64,000 nt of DNA from Mortierella alpina (GCA_029449245.1 JANATF010000006.1:1-64000); one strand, 5' to 3'; positions 41,505 to 54,829 are shown, numbered from the stretch's first letter. Notes: generated from the sequence alone by a model not told the origin. Program-made: numbers and translations.

Positions 41505-44500
41505 TTACGATGTGCTGTTCTCTAGGACCCGTTCAATGACCTCGTTGATAAATTCCTTTCTCTGTGTCAGGTCCACGCCAAAAAACGCCATGAGTCGCTC
41601 TCGAACTAGGAAGAAAATCGAATCACGGCGTGAAAGTTAGAGTGGATCGCGTCTGTATTTACTGCTGCGGCGGGAAGGTCCAATCGCGTCTTCCTTTTTT
41701 TTTTTTTGTGTTACCTTGCTTCTTGGTAATGCTCATGAGATCCGCCGTAGCGAGAACATTTTGGATCTCGTTGGCGAGTTGTTCATCTGTGGGCTGATCC
41801 GAGCCCGCAATAGCCGATGCTGCCCCGCCAGAGAACGGAGCTTGGCTGACACTGCTTCGGTGGCCTATTCCAGCACTTGCTGTTGATCCAGATCGTGCAT
41901 GCGTGCGGAATCCTGCATCAAAGGGCAGCCCAACAACAGACCCTGACCCCCGCTGTGAACCTCCCACCATCGAACGAGCGCCAGGGTCGCCATATGGTCC
42001 CATACCGATCGGAAAGCCCACCATCGACCCTCCACCCCCTTGGCTCGCTATACTCATTCGGTTGTTGGTTGGGTTGTAGATCGCCATGGGAGAGCTGATC
42101 ATTGGCTGTACTGACTGTTGCGGCAGGCCCCCTTCGAATTCGCCGGTCGAGTCCTGATAGTGAAGGCCGCCATACGAGTGCCCAGTGGGACCTCTCATCA
42201 TCCTACCCGTGCTGACGACCGAGCGCGGCATGGATGAAATCGATGCCCTTCTCATATCATCCTCCAGACCATAGGCTGACATCGAGGCTTGGCTGCGGTG
42301 GAGGCGACTCTGCTGTTGTTGTTGCTGCTGTAACTGGAGGAGGGCAGGGTTGCTGGGATATTGTTGTAGCTGCTGTTTCTGGATGATGTTCGTATCACGG
42401 TAGTACTCGTGTCCTGTCAGGTCCTCTTGGGATCCAGCCAAGGAGTGCTGAAAGGGCACGGTCATGCCATTGATAGGCAACGAAGGCACTCCTGCTCCCA
42501 TACCTGGTGGAAATCCAATGCCTGCCTCCGACAGCCTGGACTGATGCGAGATTGCAGTGCCCTTGCTCTCCTGGCTGCCGACAGAGTCAATCTCCCACAT
42601 TTCCTGCTCGTACACGCTCCATTTTTTCATCGGGATCATCTTTTCGTCAAAGGGCTCGTCGTCGTCTCCAAGAATTACAACTTTCTTGGCATTGGCGGTC
42701 TCTCCTACGACCATACGCGTGTTGCCCCAAGAGAAATCGTCAAAGTGCCAGAACGAGTACACGGGGATGAAGAATGAGAAGAGCGGGATCGCGAGGACGT
42801 AAATGAACATCCAGCCGATGTGCTGCCACTGCCGCTTGATGATAAAGATCAGCGCCTGAAGGCCGTACACGGCGCCGAGTAGGATCAACGAAATCTTTGG
42901 CAGTGTCTCCATTCCCGTGGCGACAATGACAATCAGATAGACTAGATACACGACCGAGGCAGGCAACGTCAGTGTGCCAAAAAGGTCCAGAAACACAATG
43001 AAGCGCATAGAGAAGCAGCAGAACCCACACATCTCGGGCAGGAACATGAGCTCGGCCAGGTTGTGGATCGTCGAGTTGATCCATCGTCGTCGCTGTGACA
43101 GCAGGACACTCCAGCGGTCAGGAGCCACAGTCTTGCAGGTCGCATCTGGAGTGAATGTCATCTTGTACTGCGGAAAGTGCTTCATCATGAGCGTCGTCAG
43201 ATACCGATCCTCACCTAGCGAGAGCAGATTCTTTTTGTGCAGCGTGTCGACTGAGTTGTCAGAGTATTCCTCAATCACTTTGCTGGAGATGATCAGCGGA
43301 ATCGACTTGACCGCGGTCCGGACGCGGTACATGCAGAAGCAGCCAGGCAGACAGGTCACGGATCCAAAGAGCGATTCGAAGGCCTTGGCAAGATGATGCG
43401 AAATGTAGTACTCGTAAACCTGGATCATGGTCGTCCAGCTGTTCTCCTCATTACCCAGCTGCGTCTCGCCGCAGAGACCAATGATCTTGCCGTCATGGAT
43501 CATGCAACTCACCAGACGGTTCAAGGCGTCTGGCATGACCTCCGTGTCAGCATCGACCTGCAGGATGTACTCGTAAAAGCTCGGGTTCACGCCAATGACA
43601 TTCTTCATCTGGTGATAGATTTCGAGTTCGAGCGGACACATGGGCGCGTCAAAGTGGACCTTGTTCAGGAACTTCATCAGGATAACTTGTGAATCGCGCT
43701 TGCCGCGGTTGCCAGGCCGGCTGCGCTCGCTTGGCTTGCCCACCTTGACCACCACGATATAGGGGACCACATTGCCCTCGTGTTCATGCAGTCCAGAGTA
43801 GATCTTTCCCATGTTGAGCTGCTTGGATCCATCGCCAATGCTCCTGAACGCCAGCGGCTCAGGATCTAGGCTCGGGTCGGCGCCTAGCAAATTAAGAACG
43901 ATCCGGGGCGTGGGCAGGTCGTTGCCGCTGCCAATAATCATGCCATCTGCGATAATAAACAGCAACTTGCGCTTGTCATCGTATCGCAGTGCCGTAATCG
44001 AGTCGATCGTCTTTCGCAAAGAATCCTCGTCCTCGGTGTAGCAAGGAATCTGAATGATCACAAACTTGTCGTGCTCCTCTGGCACGCGCACGGACCCCAG
44101 CTGCAGAGCTGCCAAGAACTTGATGGCAATGACCGACACCAGGACAATGGAGGTGCTGAGCAGCATGTAGTTGGTGAACTGGCACTGAAATGACTTGCGG
44201 TAGTCTACCTTGCCGATGTAAAAGACCTGGTCCAGACAGCTTTTGGTAAGCAGGCGCGTTTGCGAGTCCAAAGGCAGCTTTTTCCACAACTCCGTGGTGT
44301 CCTCGCCGTTGTGCTGGAAGGCCAAGTCCTCGACAACCTTGGGCAAAAAGTGGACTGAAGGCACGCCCGCACCCTGAGGACCCATGTTCCCGGGCGCGTG
44401 AACCGTGTTGTAGTAGCTGGTCAGGTCGTACACGTTGTGGTCGATCACGATCCACTTTCGGGCCACGTCTGCCTCAATGTCTGTCATCTCAAAAGCGAGA

Positions 44501-47500
44501 TCACCCTTCTTCATGGACTGAAGCCGTGCCTGAGCCACCTTCCAGTACCATTGGCCCTGATTGTTCTGAGGGCTCCAGCCTACGGTGGTGTCCGAAGTCG
44601 GGGGTCCGTGGACTTGTGAAGAAATGACCGTGTTGTTGGTGACGAGACTCAGGCCCGGGCTTTCAACCAGGCCATAGCAGGCGACGTTGAGTTGCAGCGG
44701 AAAGTATTCGGTCACGTCTGTGCCAGCGAACGGCAGCATGTAGGCGAGGTCCGAGGGGTAGGCGCCGTGGCCGTTGGAGTGGTCACTGCGCGCAAACTTG
44801 GTGATGTCGTAGACCTTGCCACGTAACGACACGTAAAAGTCCTCGGGTGCGGCATGGTACCCGACCTCCTTGGACGAGAACAACCGCTCCGCACCAGGGC
44901 ACATCATCTTACCAAAGCCCGTGATAACAAAGATGATCAGCGCTGATATGAAGAAGATGATACTGCACAGAGCCACCTTCTCGCGCCATGCCATCCGCAC
45001 ATCCTCGCGCTTCATCTTGCCGCAGGTCGAGAGCATCCACGACGGGATCCACCAGGTCATGCACCAGGTGAAGAACACCCACATCTTGCGAGCGCGCGTG
45101 ATCGGCACCACCTCGATCGGCTCTTGCTGCTGCATCTTCTCCAACGTGCTGCCCTGGCCGCCCTTCCCACCCTTCCCACCAGCCGCGCTCAGTCCCACCG
45201 ACGACCCGCGCAGGCCTCCATTGCCACCACGCTTCCCACTGCCTCCTCCACCACCGATCGCCGACATGTTACTGGTCTTGCTCCGCTTGCCCGAGAGCCC
45301 GCGCTTCAGCATGCTCCGGCTCGGCAACGTCGTCATGCCGTAATCGCTCATCAGATCATCGTCCTTGTCTCCAGTCTCTGAAAAAATGTCGTCCTCCAAC
45401 CCATCCGCATCCGACCCATCATCACCCTCACCCGCGCGGCGACCTCGCCCCCCTCCTCGGCCCAGCAGGCGCTCAGTGCTACCATAAGGCCCTCCTGGCT
45501 TTGGAAAGTCCCCGCTATTGAGCGAGCTGCTGTCCCCGCCATCGAGGTGGGACAGGTCTCCTGCGGCCTCGGCAGCCTTGCGTGCCCGTTCCTTTGCTGC
45601 CTCTTCCTCTGCTGCCGCCGCTAGGGCCTCCGCCTTCTTTTGCTGCAGGCGCTCGTCCTTCTCGACTGCCCTGAGGTCGTCCTCCAGCTCCTTCCATACC
45701 TCCTCGGCCAACCAGACCGAGGTATTGCCCAGGGCCATCTTGGCTCCCATCTGTCCGTGAGGCGCGTTCCAGCCTCGACCGGGAGCGTTGGCAATATCGA
45801 GGCACTGCCCCTTCTCAGTCTTTGTGGTTCTGTCGAGATGGAGACCTCTGATCAGCGCCGTGCGCTCGTAGCGCCTCAAAAACTCGTCAAAGAGGTAGCA
45901 CATCGTGTACTCGGTTCGTTTACGGTGCGCCATCTCTGGTAGTAGAAACGAGTTGACCTGGGCTCGCAGACGTTTGGTATCGATCGAATGGCTCGATTGA
46001 GTGTCGTTCGGTCGGAGGCAGATCATGTACCATAGTGTCGTTTCGTCCATCGTTTGCATGAGGTCGCGCAAGGTCGTGAACACCTGAGAGAGCACCGTGC
46101 TCACGGAGAGTGCATCCTCCTCCTGCTGCCGCGAATACATCATGGAGTCCAGTGCAGACTGTTTAGCCTGCTGGGATGGCTCCTGATGCTCATGCCGCCT
46201 GGCACCGTACGTGTTCTTGCGTGCATGTATGGAACCAGCAGTGCCTCCGTGACGAGAGGGCTGGCGTTTGGGCCGGGTCTGGAGCTGAGCCCTGACGATG
46301 GTTTTTTCAAACTTTGGATGTGTTTCAACAGAGATGGCTCCTGCGGATTCGGTCGTAAAGAGGTCGACAATGAACTTGTTGGCCGAGTTCCGAAGCAAGA
46401 CTAGAAAATCGGGCGAGATCTGATCCAGGTTTTTCTCCAAAAAGTCGTCGACAGAGTATTCCACCTTGCCCGAAAAGTGCTGGATAGCAAAGTAGTTGGA
46501 TGACGTGCGATTGGTGGTGAAGAGGGCCTGGCTCTGGCTGTCGCTGCGGAATTGGAGTGTAGCCTTGTGCAAGCAATCGGCATCGGTCGCTGACCCTTGG
46601 CTGTAGAGTGCACTCGAGTCGTCCATGATGCGCACTAGACCTCCGAGAACAGCGGACGTGGAGGAGTTCGCAGCACTTTGCTGCTGTTGTTGTTGTTGTT
46701 GGATGCGAACAGAATATGGTAGATGTTTGGTGGAGGTACTGGCAGATGAAAGTGCACTGGCCGAGGTGAGGGAATGTGGCTGATCGTCCTTGTAGTGCTT
46801 GCCAACAAGAAGCTGCAGGCTACTGTTGTCAAAGACTGAAGCTCTGGTGGCGCCTCCTTTAGAGGCGCTCGAGGCGCTGATCGCGTTGACGTTATGGATC
46901 GGTCCCGGTAGCTGAATTCCGTCCTGAACCTGCACGCGATTAATGCCTACGGTGTCGTCCAGCATCCGCCTTCCAACGAACCCATGAAGCAGCTCGTTTG
47001 CAAAGTTGACTGAGAACTGTTCAAAGTTGGCCAGATGAAGAGAGGATGTGCTTGGAGCCTCCGAGAACCCTGTCTGGTCCAAAAGTGCGACAAAGTTGGC
47101 CGGATCCGAGTGACAGAGGGTCCTGTTGATGTGCTCGACCAGATAGCCAAACAGTGCCATGTACAGCGCCCTCGCCAGCGAGTCCCGCTGTGCCGTAGAG
47201 CCCTGGCTGTTGAGCACGACTGTGCACAAGTCCCGGCGGATTAACTTGGACTTGTATGTGAGGGCGAGCAGCAGTTTATCTGGATAATCAATGAGGTATC
47301 AGTCAACTTGTCTGCTTGTATTCTCACTTCTATAGAAAGAAATGGAGGGAATGGGCCAGAGAACTTACCACTGGGAACTCCCAGGATATCGGCAATGAAA
47401 TCCAGATCTTCGGTATTCCTGACCACAGCAGCCTCTTGCACGGCGCTCTGCTTGCTTGCTGAGGCAGGATCGGTAAACTGTATGTTGCCGAGATGGAGGA

Positions 47501-48866
47501 CGGCGGCCAACAGTCTCCAGACGTGCTGCGTCTGGCGCGGTTTGAATCCACAGGCGACCATGGAGGCCTTCAGATGGTCAAAGCCAAGCGCGTCATCTAG
47601 GCCCATGCCTGCAGACGGGCTTGATGCGGGTGAGCTCGGGTCATATGCGCCCTGTCCCGTCCCGAGGTTTGTGCCAGGACCGGAGCCATAGCCGCTATTG
47701 TTTGAGATGGTCTCCTGTCGCGCCAGCCTGGACTGGTTGATATATGCAAACGAGTCCTGTAGGCGGAGCTGCGACTTTTCCTGGTCCGAGAAGGAGCTGT
47801 CGCTGGCATAGAGGAGGTAATAAAAGACATGGAAGGTGCGCTCGTCGTGAGGGATCTTTGTGATGCGTGCTGTGTTGAGAAGGTAGCAGAGAGTCTTGCC
47901 ACCCAGGATCCGACCTCGCTCATTAAACTAAATGAGAGTGTATCCGTGATGAGTCCATGGAAGAAGGAGTGTTGTTAAGGTGGGTGGAGTAGGGAAGAGA
48001 ACACAGAGTATTAACATTCGCTGGTTTTTTTAACCAAAACAACGTGTATCGACTGCCACTTGACACTTGCCTGGATCTCGAGAAATTTGGAAAACATGCT
48101 GGCATTCCTGTTTTCCCTTGTGTAGCAACATCCGAACGCGTCCAGGACCTGCTGTGCCTGCTGTAACTGCGACGCTACGCGTGCCTCTTTTTTCGAGTGC
48201 GCAGCAAGGCGGCAGAGCTGCGAGAGCACATGGGAAGCTCCCGCGGACTTTCCTGAGCCAGAGACTCCACTATCAAAGGAGCAAAGGTAAAGAGAAAAGC
48301 ACTGTGGATCAGACTCTGCACGCTTACACCTCAAGCCTGAGGGTACTTTCATGGTGTAGGGCACGATCAACAGGTCAAAGCTGGACTGCGGTTGCGTGAG
48401 AGATCGAGGAGTATGAAGGCTAAAAGGTTTACCTTAGAACAAGAGTCTGATCTTGACCTGTCCGGCGAAGGTGTAGGTATATCTTGCCAGCCATCTCAAA
48501 TGGATGTGGAGTGATGCTACTGGAGGCATGGATGCTGCTGTGTTGACTGTGCTGGTCGGCGTTTCTGTCGTTGGAGCTGTAATAGGACAAAGTGCGGCTT
48601 CGATCGACTGGTGCGAGGGTGGAGGGCTGCACAGGCTCTTGCTCGTTCACGTTTCGGTAGCACAGATCTGCATACTGCTCTGCATGCGCGTCGTTGACTG
48701 TGGGAAGGACCTCATACGGGTTGAGGGCGACAAGAGTGGAGGCGTTGATGCGTGTGTAGGGTAGTTTTTGTTTCCATCGCGAGGTGAGATTGTGCACGAT
48801 GGCATCGTCAGACGTTGAACCCAGGTGGGTGAGATCCGGCGATGTGTAGTCTGATTGGAAAGGCAT
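41505..48866 (-). CDS. Chitin synthase with myosin motor-like domain (class V type)
   Basis: Five minus-strand exons (48433-48866, 48071-48269, 47369-47927, 41715-47279, 41505-41605) give 2,285 residues. Order: myosin head-like domain with P-loop GVSGSGKS at ~145; a long low-complexity linker; membrane segments (~1130-1190); a cytochrome-b5-like domain (FYVSLRGKVYDITKFARS, ~1214); the GT2 chitin synthase core with VDADTEV (~1637), LGEDRYLTT (~1754) and QRRRWINST (~1796); C-terminal membrane helices; and a DEK C-terminal domain (LMAFFGVDLTQRKEFINEV) from the last exon. The enzyme polymerises UDP-GlcNAc into wall chitin at hyphal tips. The motor departs from consensus: switch I reads NRNASMFSK and switch II DQTGFS instead of DIxGFE, so ATPase activity is doubtful. 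Intron 2 uses a GC donor (GCAAGT). Confidence 0.95.
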
Positions 48867-50621
48867 GGTTATCGCCTGTGAGGCTAGCAAGCAACTGTGC
48901 CAGAGACTGGCGAGGGTGGGCGTGCGAAGAGTGTAAAGAGTGGGAGTAGAAAAGAACCAAAGATGCTGACGACGACCAAAACGGAAGAGGAACGCCTGTC
49001 AAGTGTAACAGGACGACAGAGAACAACTCGACAGAAGCATATGGGAACAGAAAAGGGAGACGCGACGAGAAGGACGATGAGGAAGGGAGAGAGCAGGACC
49101 GATTAAAGGGATAAAGAAGAGAGAGGTCAATGAAAAGAACGATCGATCAAAGGGAATCGAGGATGAGGTCAATAAAGGCAGCAGCACGACGAGACCGCTG
49201 CTGTAGACTCTTTTTTGGCCATCCTCTCATCCTCCGCTGCAGCAATGTGCTGTACAGGTGCCTTTGTTCTTTTTTCTTTCTGTTTTACACGGAGGCAAAG
49301 AAGGGGGGTGTTGGAAGGCAAAGGCTAGGGCGACGACAGGGTGGGGCCACACGAGGGCTTATGCTGGGTTGTTGTCTGCCCGCAGAGGCGCACTTACTTT
49401 GTTACATGCCAACTTGCTGGCTTGCTTGCTTTGCTAGCTTCCTAGTGCTAGTCCTGTCCAGGATCGCATCGGAAGAGCAACAGCAAGAGCGGGCAGGACT
49501 GAGCGAGTCAACACGATACTGGATGGAGGGGGAAGGAGCTAGCAGAGGATGGGGTGTTGGTATTTTTACAACAGTCTCCAGGAGAACAAACTCTTTGTGC
49601 TGGCCAAGGGGTGCGCGAGCATGTAGGGTGGGCGAGCAGAGAGCCTGAGATAGAGACAGAGGTGGAGCGGTGCAGTAGTGAGAGGGAGTAGGAGAGGGCG
49701 CGAGAGGGCGCGAGAGGGCCAGGAGCTGCATTGTTTCCGGCAAGGGTTGGGCCAGGCTGGCTGTCTCTGTGAGGATGGAAAGAGAGAACGAGAGGAAAGA
49801 ACGAGCTGGAGCAGAGAAAAGGAGGTGAAGGTTGCAGAAAAAGGGGGGATGGAGGAGCAAAGGGGCTCTGCTGCTGCCTTTTTATACTCTTGGGACACAT
49901 GTGCCACTGCACTGCAGTGGACTGGGTCGACGGGGCGACACTGCGAGCGGCGCGGGCTGCTGAGGGGATGCTGAGGGGGATGCCGAGGGGGATGCCGTTG
50001 AAGGGGTGGATGGAGTGGATGGAGGAGAGTCTGGAGACGGCAGAGGAACAGAGAAGCAGGTCCAGGTGGTGCACGAGGACCTGCAGGCTGCATGCAGCAT
50101 GCAGCAGGCGACGGTGGGGCGCTTGAGGCAGGCAAGGACACGGGTCCAGCAGATAGACAGTCAGACCACTGGCTGCGAAAGCAGAGCACGCGCAGACGCT
50201 CCAAATGCTGCACGGGTGGCAGCGCGAGTGGGAGCGCGAGTGGGCTTTCGCGACCGCGGTTGCAGGCAACAGACGGGACATGGGCGCGTGCCGCGACCGT
50301 GTCCTGTGTGTCCTGTGTGTCCTACCAAGAGGAGTTTGTAAAAAAGTGTGACCTGCCATCTCGCGGCGATTGGTGGCAAAGAAAAAAACAAGGCCAAATC
50401 TGCCTTGTCCTTCGCACAGCCTCTTCATTCCATCCCCGCCATCACCTCTCGCTCGCGCACCCGCACTCTGTTCCTGGCTCGCCTCCTGCCCATCCTCATC
50501 CACAAGCACACACACACACACACTCCGCGAGAGAAAGAACACCGATCCCCAGCGAGCACCCGCATCCATCCACACAGGGACCATTCACCCTGCCAGAGAC
50601 ACATCCACGCAGTGACACAGC
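48867..50621. other. Divergent intergenic region between chitin synthase and KH-like gene
   Basis: About 1.75 kb without a supported gene. The minus strand is open for up to 358 codons in CT-rich sequence, but the product is low-complexity (Ser, Pro, His, Leu) and matches nothing. Three imperfect GAGGGGGATGC repeats lie near 49972-49998, and a CA microsatellite at 50507-50522 just upstream of the KH-like gene start. The promoters of both flanking genes should be here. Confidence 0.5.
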
Positions 50622-53600
50622 ATGGACCCGCCTCGGTCGAAAGGTACCTTGCCATGCACCCTGACCTATGCCTCCACAGCCGGACCGCCCTGGACGGCAG
50701 CACTAAACAGCAGCGTGTCTTTCTTCCTCTCCATCTGCATTCAGGAATCTACCTGCTGCACTCGCTGCATTGCTGGTCGGGACAGGAGCTGCAGAGCCTC
50801 AAGGACACGATCAAGTAAGGCGACTTCCATTGCATCCAGCCATGCGCTCCTCAGAGTCACTCCAGGCGCCCTTTCTTCCTCTTCTTCTCGGCTAACCGTC
50901 TCCCCTCTCACCTGATAGTCAAATTGCCCAGCAAAATGCCTCCGCGATCAAGTACGATCACAATCAATATGTGAGTTAACCTTCGCGGACCACGACAAAA
51001 CATCCATCGCTTGAGCAATCTGGAGTCAGCTTGAACGCGAGAAGCAGCAGGAGAAGCAGCAGGAGAAGCAGCAGGAGAAGCAGCAGGAGAAGCAGCAGGA
51101 GAACAGGAAGCAGCAAACAAAAGCAGCGGTGGATCACAGCGAGGAGGCAGCACACTTCTTGCACGGATAGGAAACAATAGACCACTGCATCAGAATCACA
51201 GCCACTCGTGCACAGCACCACCCTTCATGACTCTAATATTCGTCTCTAACACTCGTCTCGTTCTTTGGTGTTCTTTGCCTTTCTAGGTATTCACCCTCAC
51301 CGGGTCAGACCCGAAGCAGCAGAAACAAGCGTAAGGAAACCCCTTTGCAGTGATGGTGTGCTAGCATTCCTGACTTTGAGCCACGCAACTACTCCCGGCA
51401 ATCGCTAATGCCTGCTCTTCCCTCTTTCCGTCTCTCTGTCGCCTTTTAACCACTAGCCTGGATGCGCTGGAAGAGTTCCTGGACAGCAAGGTAAACACAA
51501 CCACCTCACATCTTGTCGTCAGTCTTGTCAGGCACAAACCCACGGATATTTAACCTGCATACACCATCACACTGCTCCCCTTAGGCACCTGCATGGCCAG
51601 TCTTACCCGAGAAACGCTTCCGTGATGTAAAGCGACCGTCGCCCTCTGAAACCTCGACCTCGGAGCTCCTAGTCGATCTGGTCGACCTCTCAACCACTCT
51701 CGCCTCCACGAACATTACCCCACCTCAACGGATGACACACTCTGCCGAGGTCGAGGTCGACCCTAGGGTGACCGATCCCTTTGAAATGTTCTATGCCGAC
51801 AAAAAACAAAAGGTCGATATACCCACGATGCTTGCTGAGAGAGCTGGCTGTGTAGCAACACTGTCTGAAGACGGAAGGGTATGGAGTTTATCCCAGCATG
51901 CCTTTGTAGTCGCCCTTCACGATTCCACTGCGATGACCGTTTTCAAAACTGACCATTATCATCCATTTGATGCCAATATCCGTTTAGCACATCACCATCA
52001 CTGGCGAGATCAAATCGAGTGTCGACAAATGCGTCGTGCAGATCAATCGAATGCAAGTGTACTTCCTTCGCTCGCCTGCCCGACTGGCTCCAGTAACCCT
52101 CGTCTATGGAACAGTGCGTGAAGAGTTCCGCTTCTTTTTTTTGCCGGTTCAGGAGCACAGGTTCTACTCGAAGCACATCAAATTCCTGCCTTCCTCAATG
52201 CCCACTTCACTCCAGCCGTCTCACTTTTACGTCATCGAGAAGGCCGTCTACGATAACGAGCGGGGGACATGGGCCATTCGCGCAGGAGCCCGACTGTCGC
52301 CCAACAATGCACCGTACACCTACTCACCTGTAACAAGAGGGTACTCGCAACCGAATTCCGGATATTCCTCAGCCCCTCAGGAGAGCCAGGTCGCGCGCTC
52401 TACTTCCGGCGGCTGGGGCTCGACTCCTGCGTCCCCCAGAGCCCCTCAGTCATGGCAGTCTCCCAATCCCCAAGGACAATCTCGGCAGTTTGACTATGAC
52501 CAAGTCAGTCCAGCTGGAAGGTCGCCCACGCCCCAAGGACCTCCTCAGTCTTCCTGGACTGGGAACACTGCCTCCAAATTCCCACCGGCTCAGGGCAAAA
52601 TCCGGCGCGTGGAGGAACCCGAGTGGGCCTCGCCGACGTTCACGCCCTCCGTTGCCGGTGACTTTCCTGCCTTGCCCATGGGCGGCAGAGCTCCTCCTAA
52701 AAGGTCTGGCATGCCCGCATTACCACCACTCCGCATCGTCGGGGGCTCTCAGGACACGTCTAGACCCCCCACTGCTAGCTCGACGCGATCTACGAGCTCG
52801 ACACAAAGTGCGACCCTCTCTGTTGATTCACCTTCAAGCAGCAGCCTGGTGTTTGGAGACCAAGAATTCGAGTTCCTTGAGCGCCAGAGTGCTCTGCACC
52901 CTGGACGTGCAAGGCTTAACGAGGGCGACATGGCGGGCCTTGAACTGGGCAAGCTCCGGGATCCAGCTCAGGAACGAGCCGACTCTGAGCGGACGATTCG
53001 AAGACTACCGGCGCAGCAGGGGTCGCCCTTGCAGTCGACTTCGAGGCAGGACTCGAGTTTGGATATCTTCATTGACGAGATGCGGACCTTCAACATGCAG
53101 CGCTTGTCGCAGGCGATTCGGGCTGGATTGAGAGAACTGCAGGGTCAACGCAAGGAGATTCGACTTTTTGGTCGACTAGGCTGTGTCCTCTTCCCTGCGA
53201 ACCCAGCACTCCTGAATCGGTCTTGGGATATCACCCAAGTGGAAAGTGCCATTGTCAAGGAGCATGGTGTCAGGCCTCTTTTCTCGCCCGTGTATGTAAT
53301 CCAATGCTTTTTTGTTCACACTAATGATGGGCACTCTTAATTACACAATCTAACATGTTTTCTTCGTTTTCTTCCTTCCTGAATGCAGTCTGACAACTAT
53401 TCATGCACATGTGTCAAATCTCTTTGGGCTTTTGGGCTCCGCCAAGAGCGAGTCGGCGCAGTTCGAGGTCATTTGCGACACCAGGACGAACCCGTCGTCG
53501 AGATATGTCCGGACGCTGGTGACAGTTCCATCGACCGTGGCTATACTGGACCGTGTGGTCACACCCTGGCAGACCTATGGCGAAGTGATGTGGAACTCGG

Positions 53601-54212
53601 TCGACAAGAGCCTTGACTTTGAGATCGTCCTCCAGGCACGAGAGGGTGTGATCCATGATATCCACACTGCGCTCGGCCGGACAGATGTAAAGCCATTCAA
53701 TGCTTTCCGGAAGAAATTATCCATCGGGTAAGTGACACCTCGTTGATATCACATCACCACGAGTCAGGGATTCTTCATGATGCTGACCCCTTCTTTATTT
53801 TTTTCTCATCAACTTGACCACCGTACACCTGTAGAACACACAACAGCCACATTACTTGCCACAACATCCCCAACTATATGGAAATCAAGAGCATCAACTT
53901 TAGACAGACGAGGACTTATGACAAGCCAGGCCAGTTCAGCATCTTGATCCACAAGGTGGAAGAGCTTCAGCTGTCGCGGACTGAGGGTCTGGATGCGGTG
54001 ACAGGTCGTGCAGTCGAAACGAGCAAGCGATGGTTCGAACTTGAGGTACGTGATAGCATGACGCCAAGAATCGCTTTTTGAACGAGGACAGAAAAAGACT
54101 TGCTCATTTGCGGAACAAATTGTTTTTTGTTGTTTTTTATGTTCTTGCGTTGACTTTACCACACTTTTAACCTGACAAAATTGTTCGTTCCTCTGCTGGC
54201 TGGTTGCCATTG

Positions 54213-54296
<84 letters not shown>

Positions 54297-54480
54297 GATA
54301 CAAAGCGAGACGATGAACCGGAGACTGCAGCAGAACCTGTCTCTGATCCCAGGAACGGTGGCGGATTGGCAGGTGGAGGATATTATCGGCCAGGATCCAA
54401 GCGATCCCGAGGAGCTTGCCAAGATGGTGAAGGCGCTCATCTACATGGTGGAAGAATGTGACGAACGTTTCCGTTTTTAG
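50622..54480 (+). CDS. Uncharacterised KH-domain-like protein
   Basis: Ten exons (50622-50643, 50745-50814, 50919-50970, 51287-51330, 51457-51490, 51585-51878, 51988-53291, 53389-53727, 53835-54045, 54298-54480) are all in phase and give 850 residues. I do not recognise the family. Residues ~155-205 (TMLAERAGCVATLSEDGR, then HITITGEIKSSVDKCVVQIN) look like a KH fold, which suggests RNA binding. A Ser/Pro/Gln-rich disordered region covers ~270-530 (SPRAPQSWQSPNPQGQS, WASPTFTPSVAGDFPAL). The C-terminal part (~540-850) is a predicted globular domain with FIDEMRTFNMQRLSQAIRAG and YMEIKSINFRQTRTYDKPGQ, unknown to me but likely a fungal domain of unknown function. Intron 9 ends in an 83-bp C/(CT)n tract directly before the acceptor; intron 3 contains a 12-bp minisatellite. 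Confidence 0.8.
51041..51100. repeat. 12-bp minisatellite in intron 3 of the KH-like gene
   Basis: Five exact tandem copies of GAAGCAGCAGGA, lying inside the third intron. The unit is purine-rich and is a multiple of three bases, but the intron's flanking splice sites exclude it from the message. Confidence 0.9.
54214..54296. repeat. C11-(TC)n microsatellite forming the intron 9 acceptor tract
   Basis: Eleven C followed by about 36 TC dinucleotides run without interruption up to the AG of the last intron of the KH-like gene. It is an extreme polypyrimidine tract. Confidence 0.95.
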
Positions 54481-54786
54481 GATGGCTGAAGACTCTTTTT
54501 CGAACCACCTTGTCTGTCTTCTCCCCATTCGCCTTCTGGCTGGTGCCCCATACTCTGACCCTACATTGCAGTCTATTGATATTGATATTGATACTGATGT
54601 GGATGTGGGTGTGGATGTTGCTATCCAATATACTTGCATGTTTGCTCAGTGTTTACATCAACAGTTTTCCCTAATGACATTTTATTCAGTTTTCATCTTC
54701 AGTTGCTGTACAGGTGTGTATGTGTGTTATGTTGGTCAAAGTGAGTGGACGGAAGTGCGGGGTGTAAAGAGTAGGGTTGTATGGGG
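54481..54786. other. Convergent 3' region of KH-like gene and MED25
   Basis: 306 bp between stop codons. A short TGATATTGATATTGATACTGATGTGGATGT-like degenerate 6-bp repeat lies at 54577-54620 (longest exact unit GATATT). No clear polyadenylation signal was identified. Confidence 0.4.
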
Positions 54787-54829
54787 CTATCCTTGGTTCG
54801 GGTCCTGCAAATGCCCCTGGTTCTGTTGT

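Noticed and set aside
49508-50584. Minus-strand frame of 358 codons between chitin synthase and the KH-like gene
   Set aside because: Low-complexity Ser/Pro/His/Leu product, no domain, no splice logic; parallel frames are equally open.
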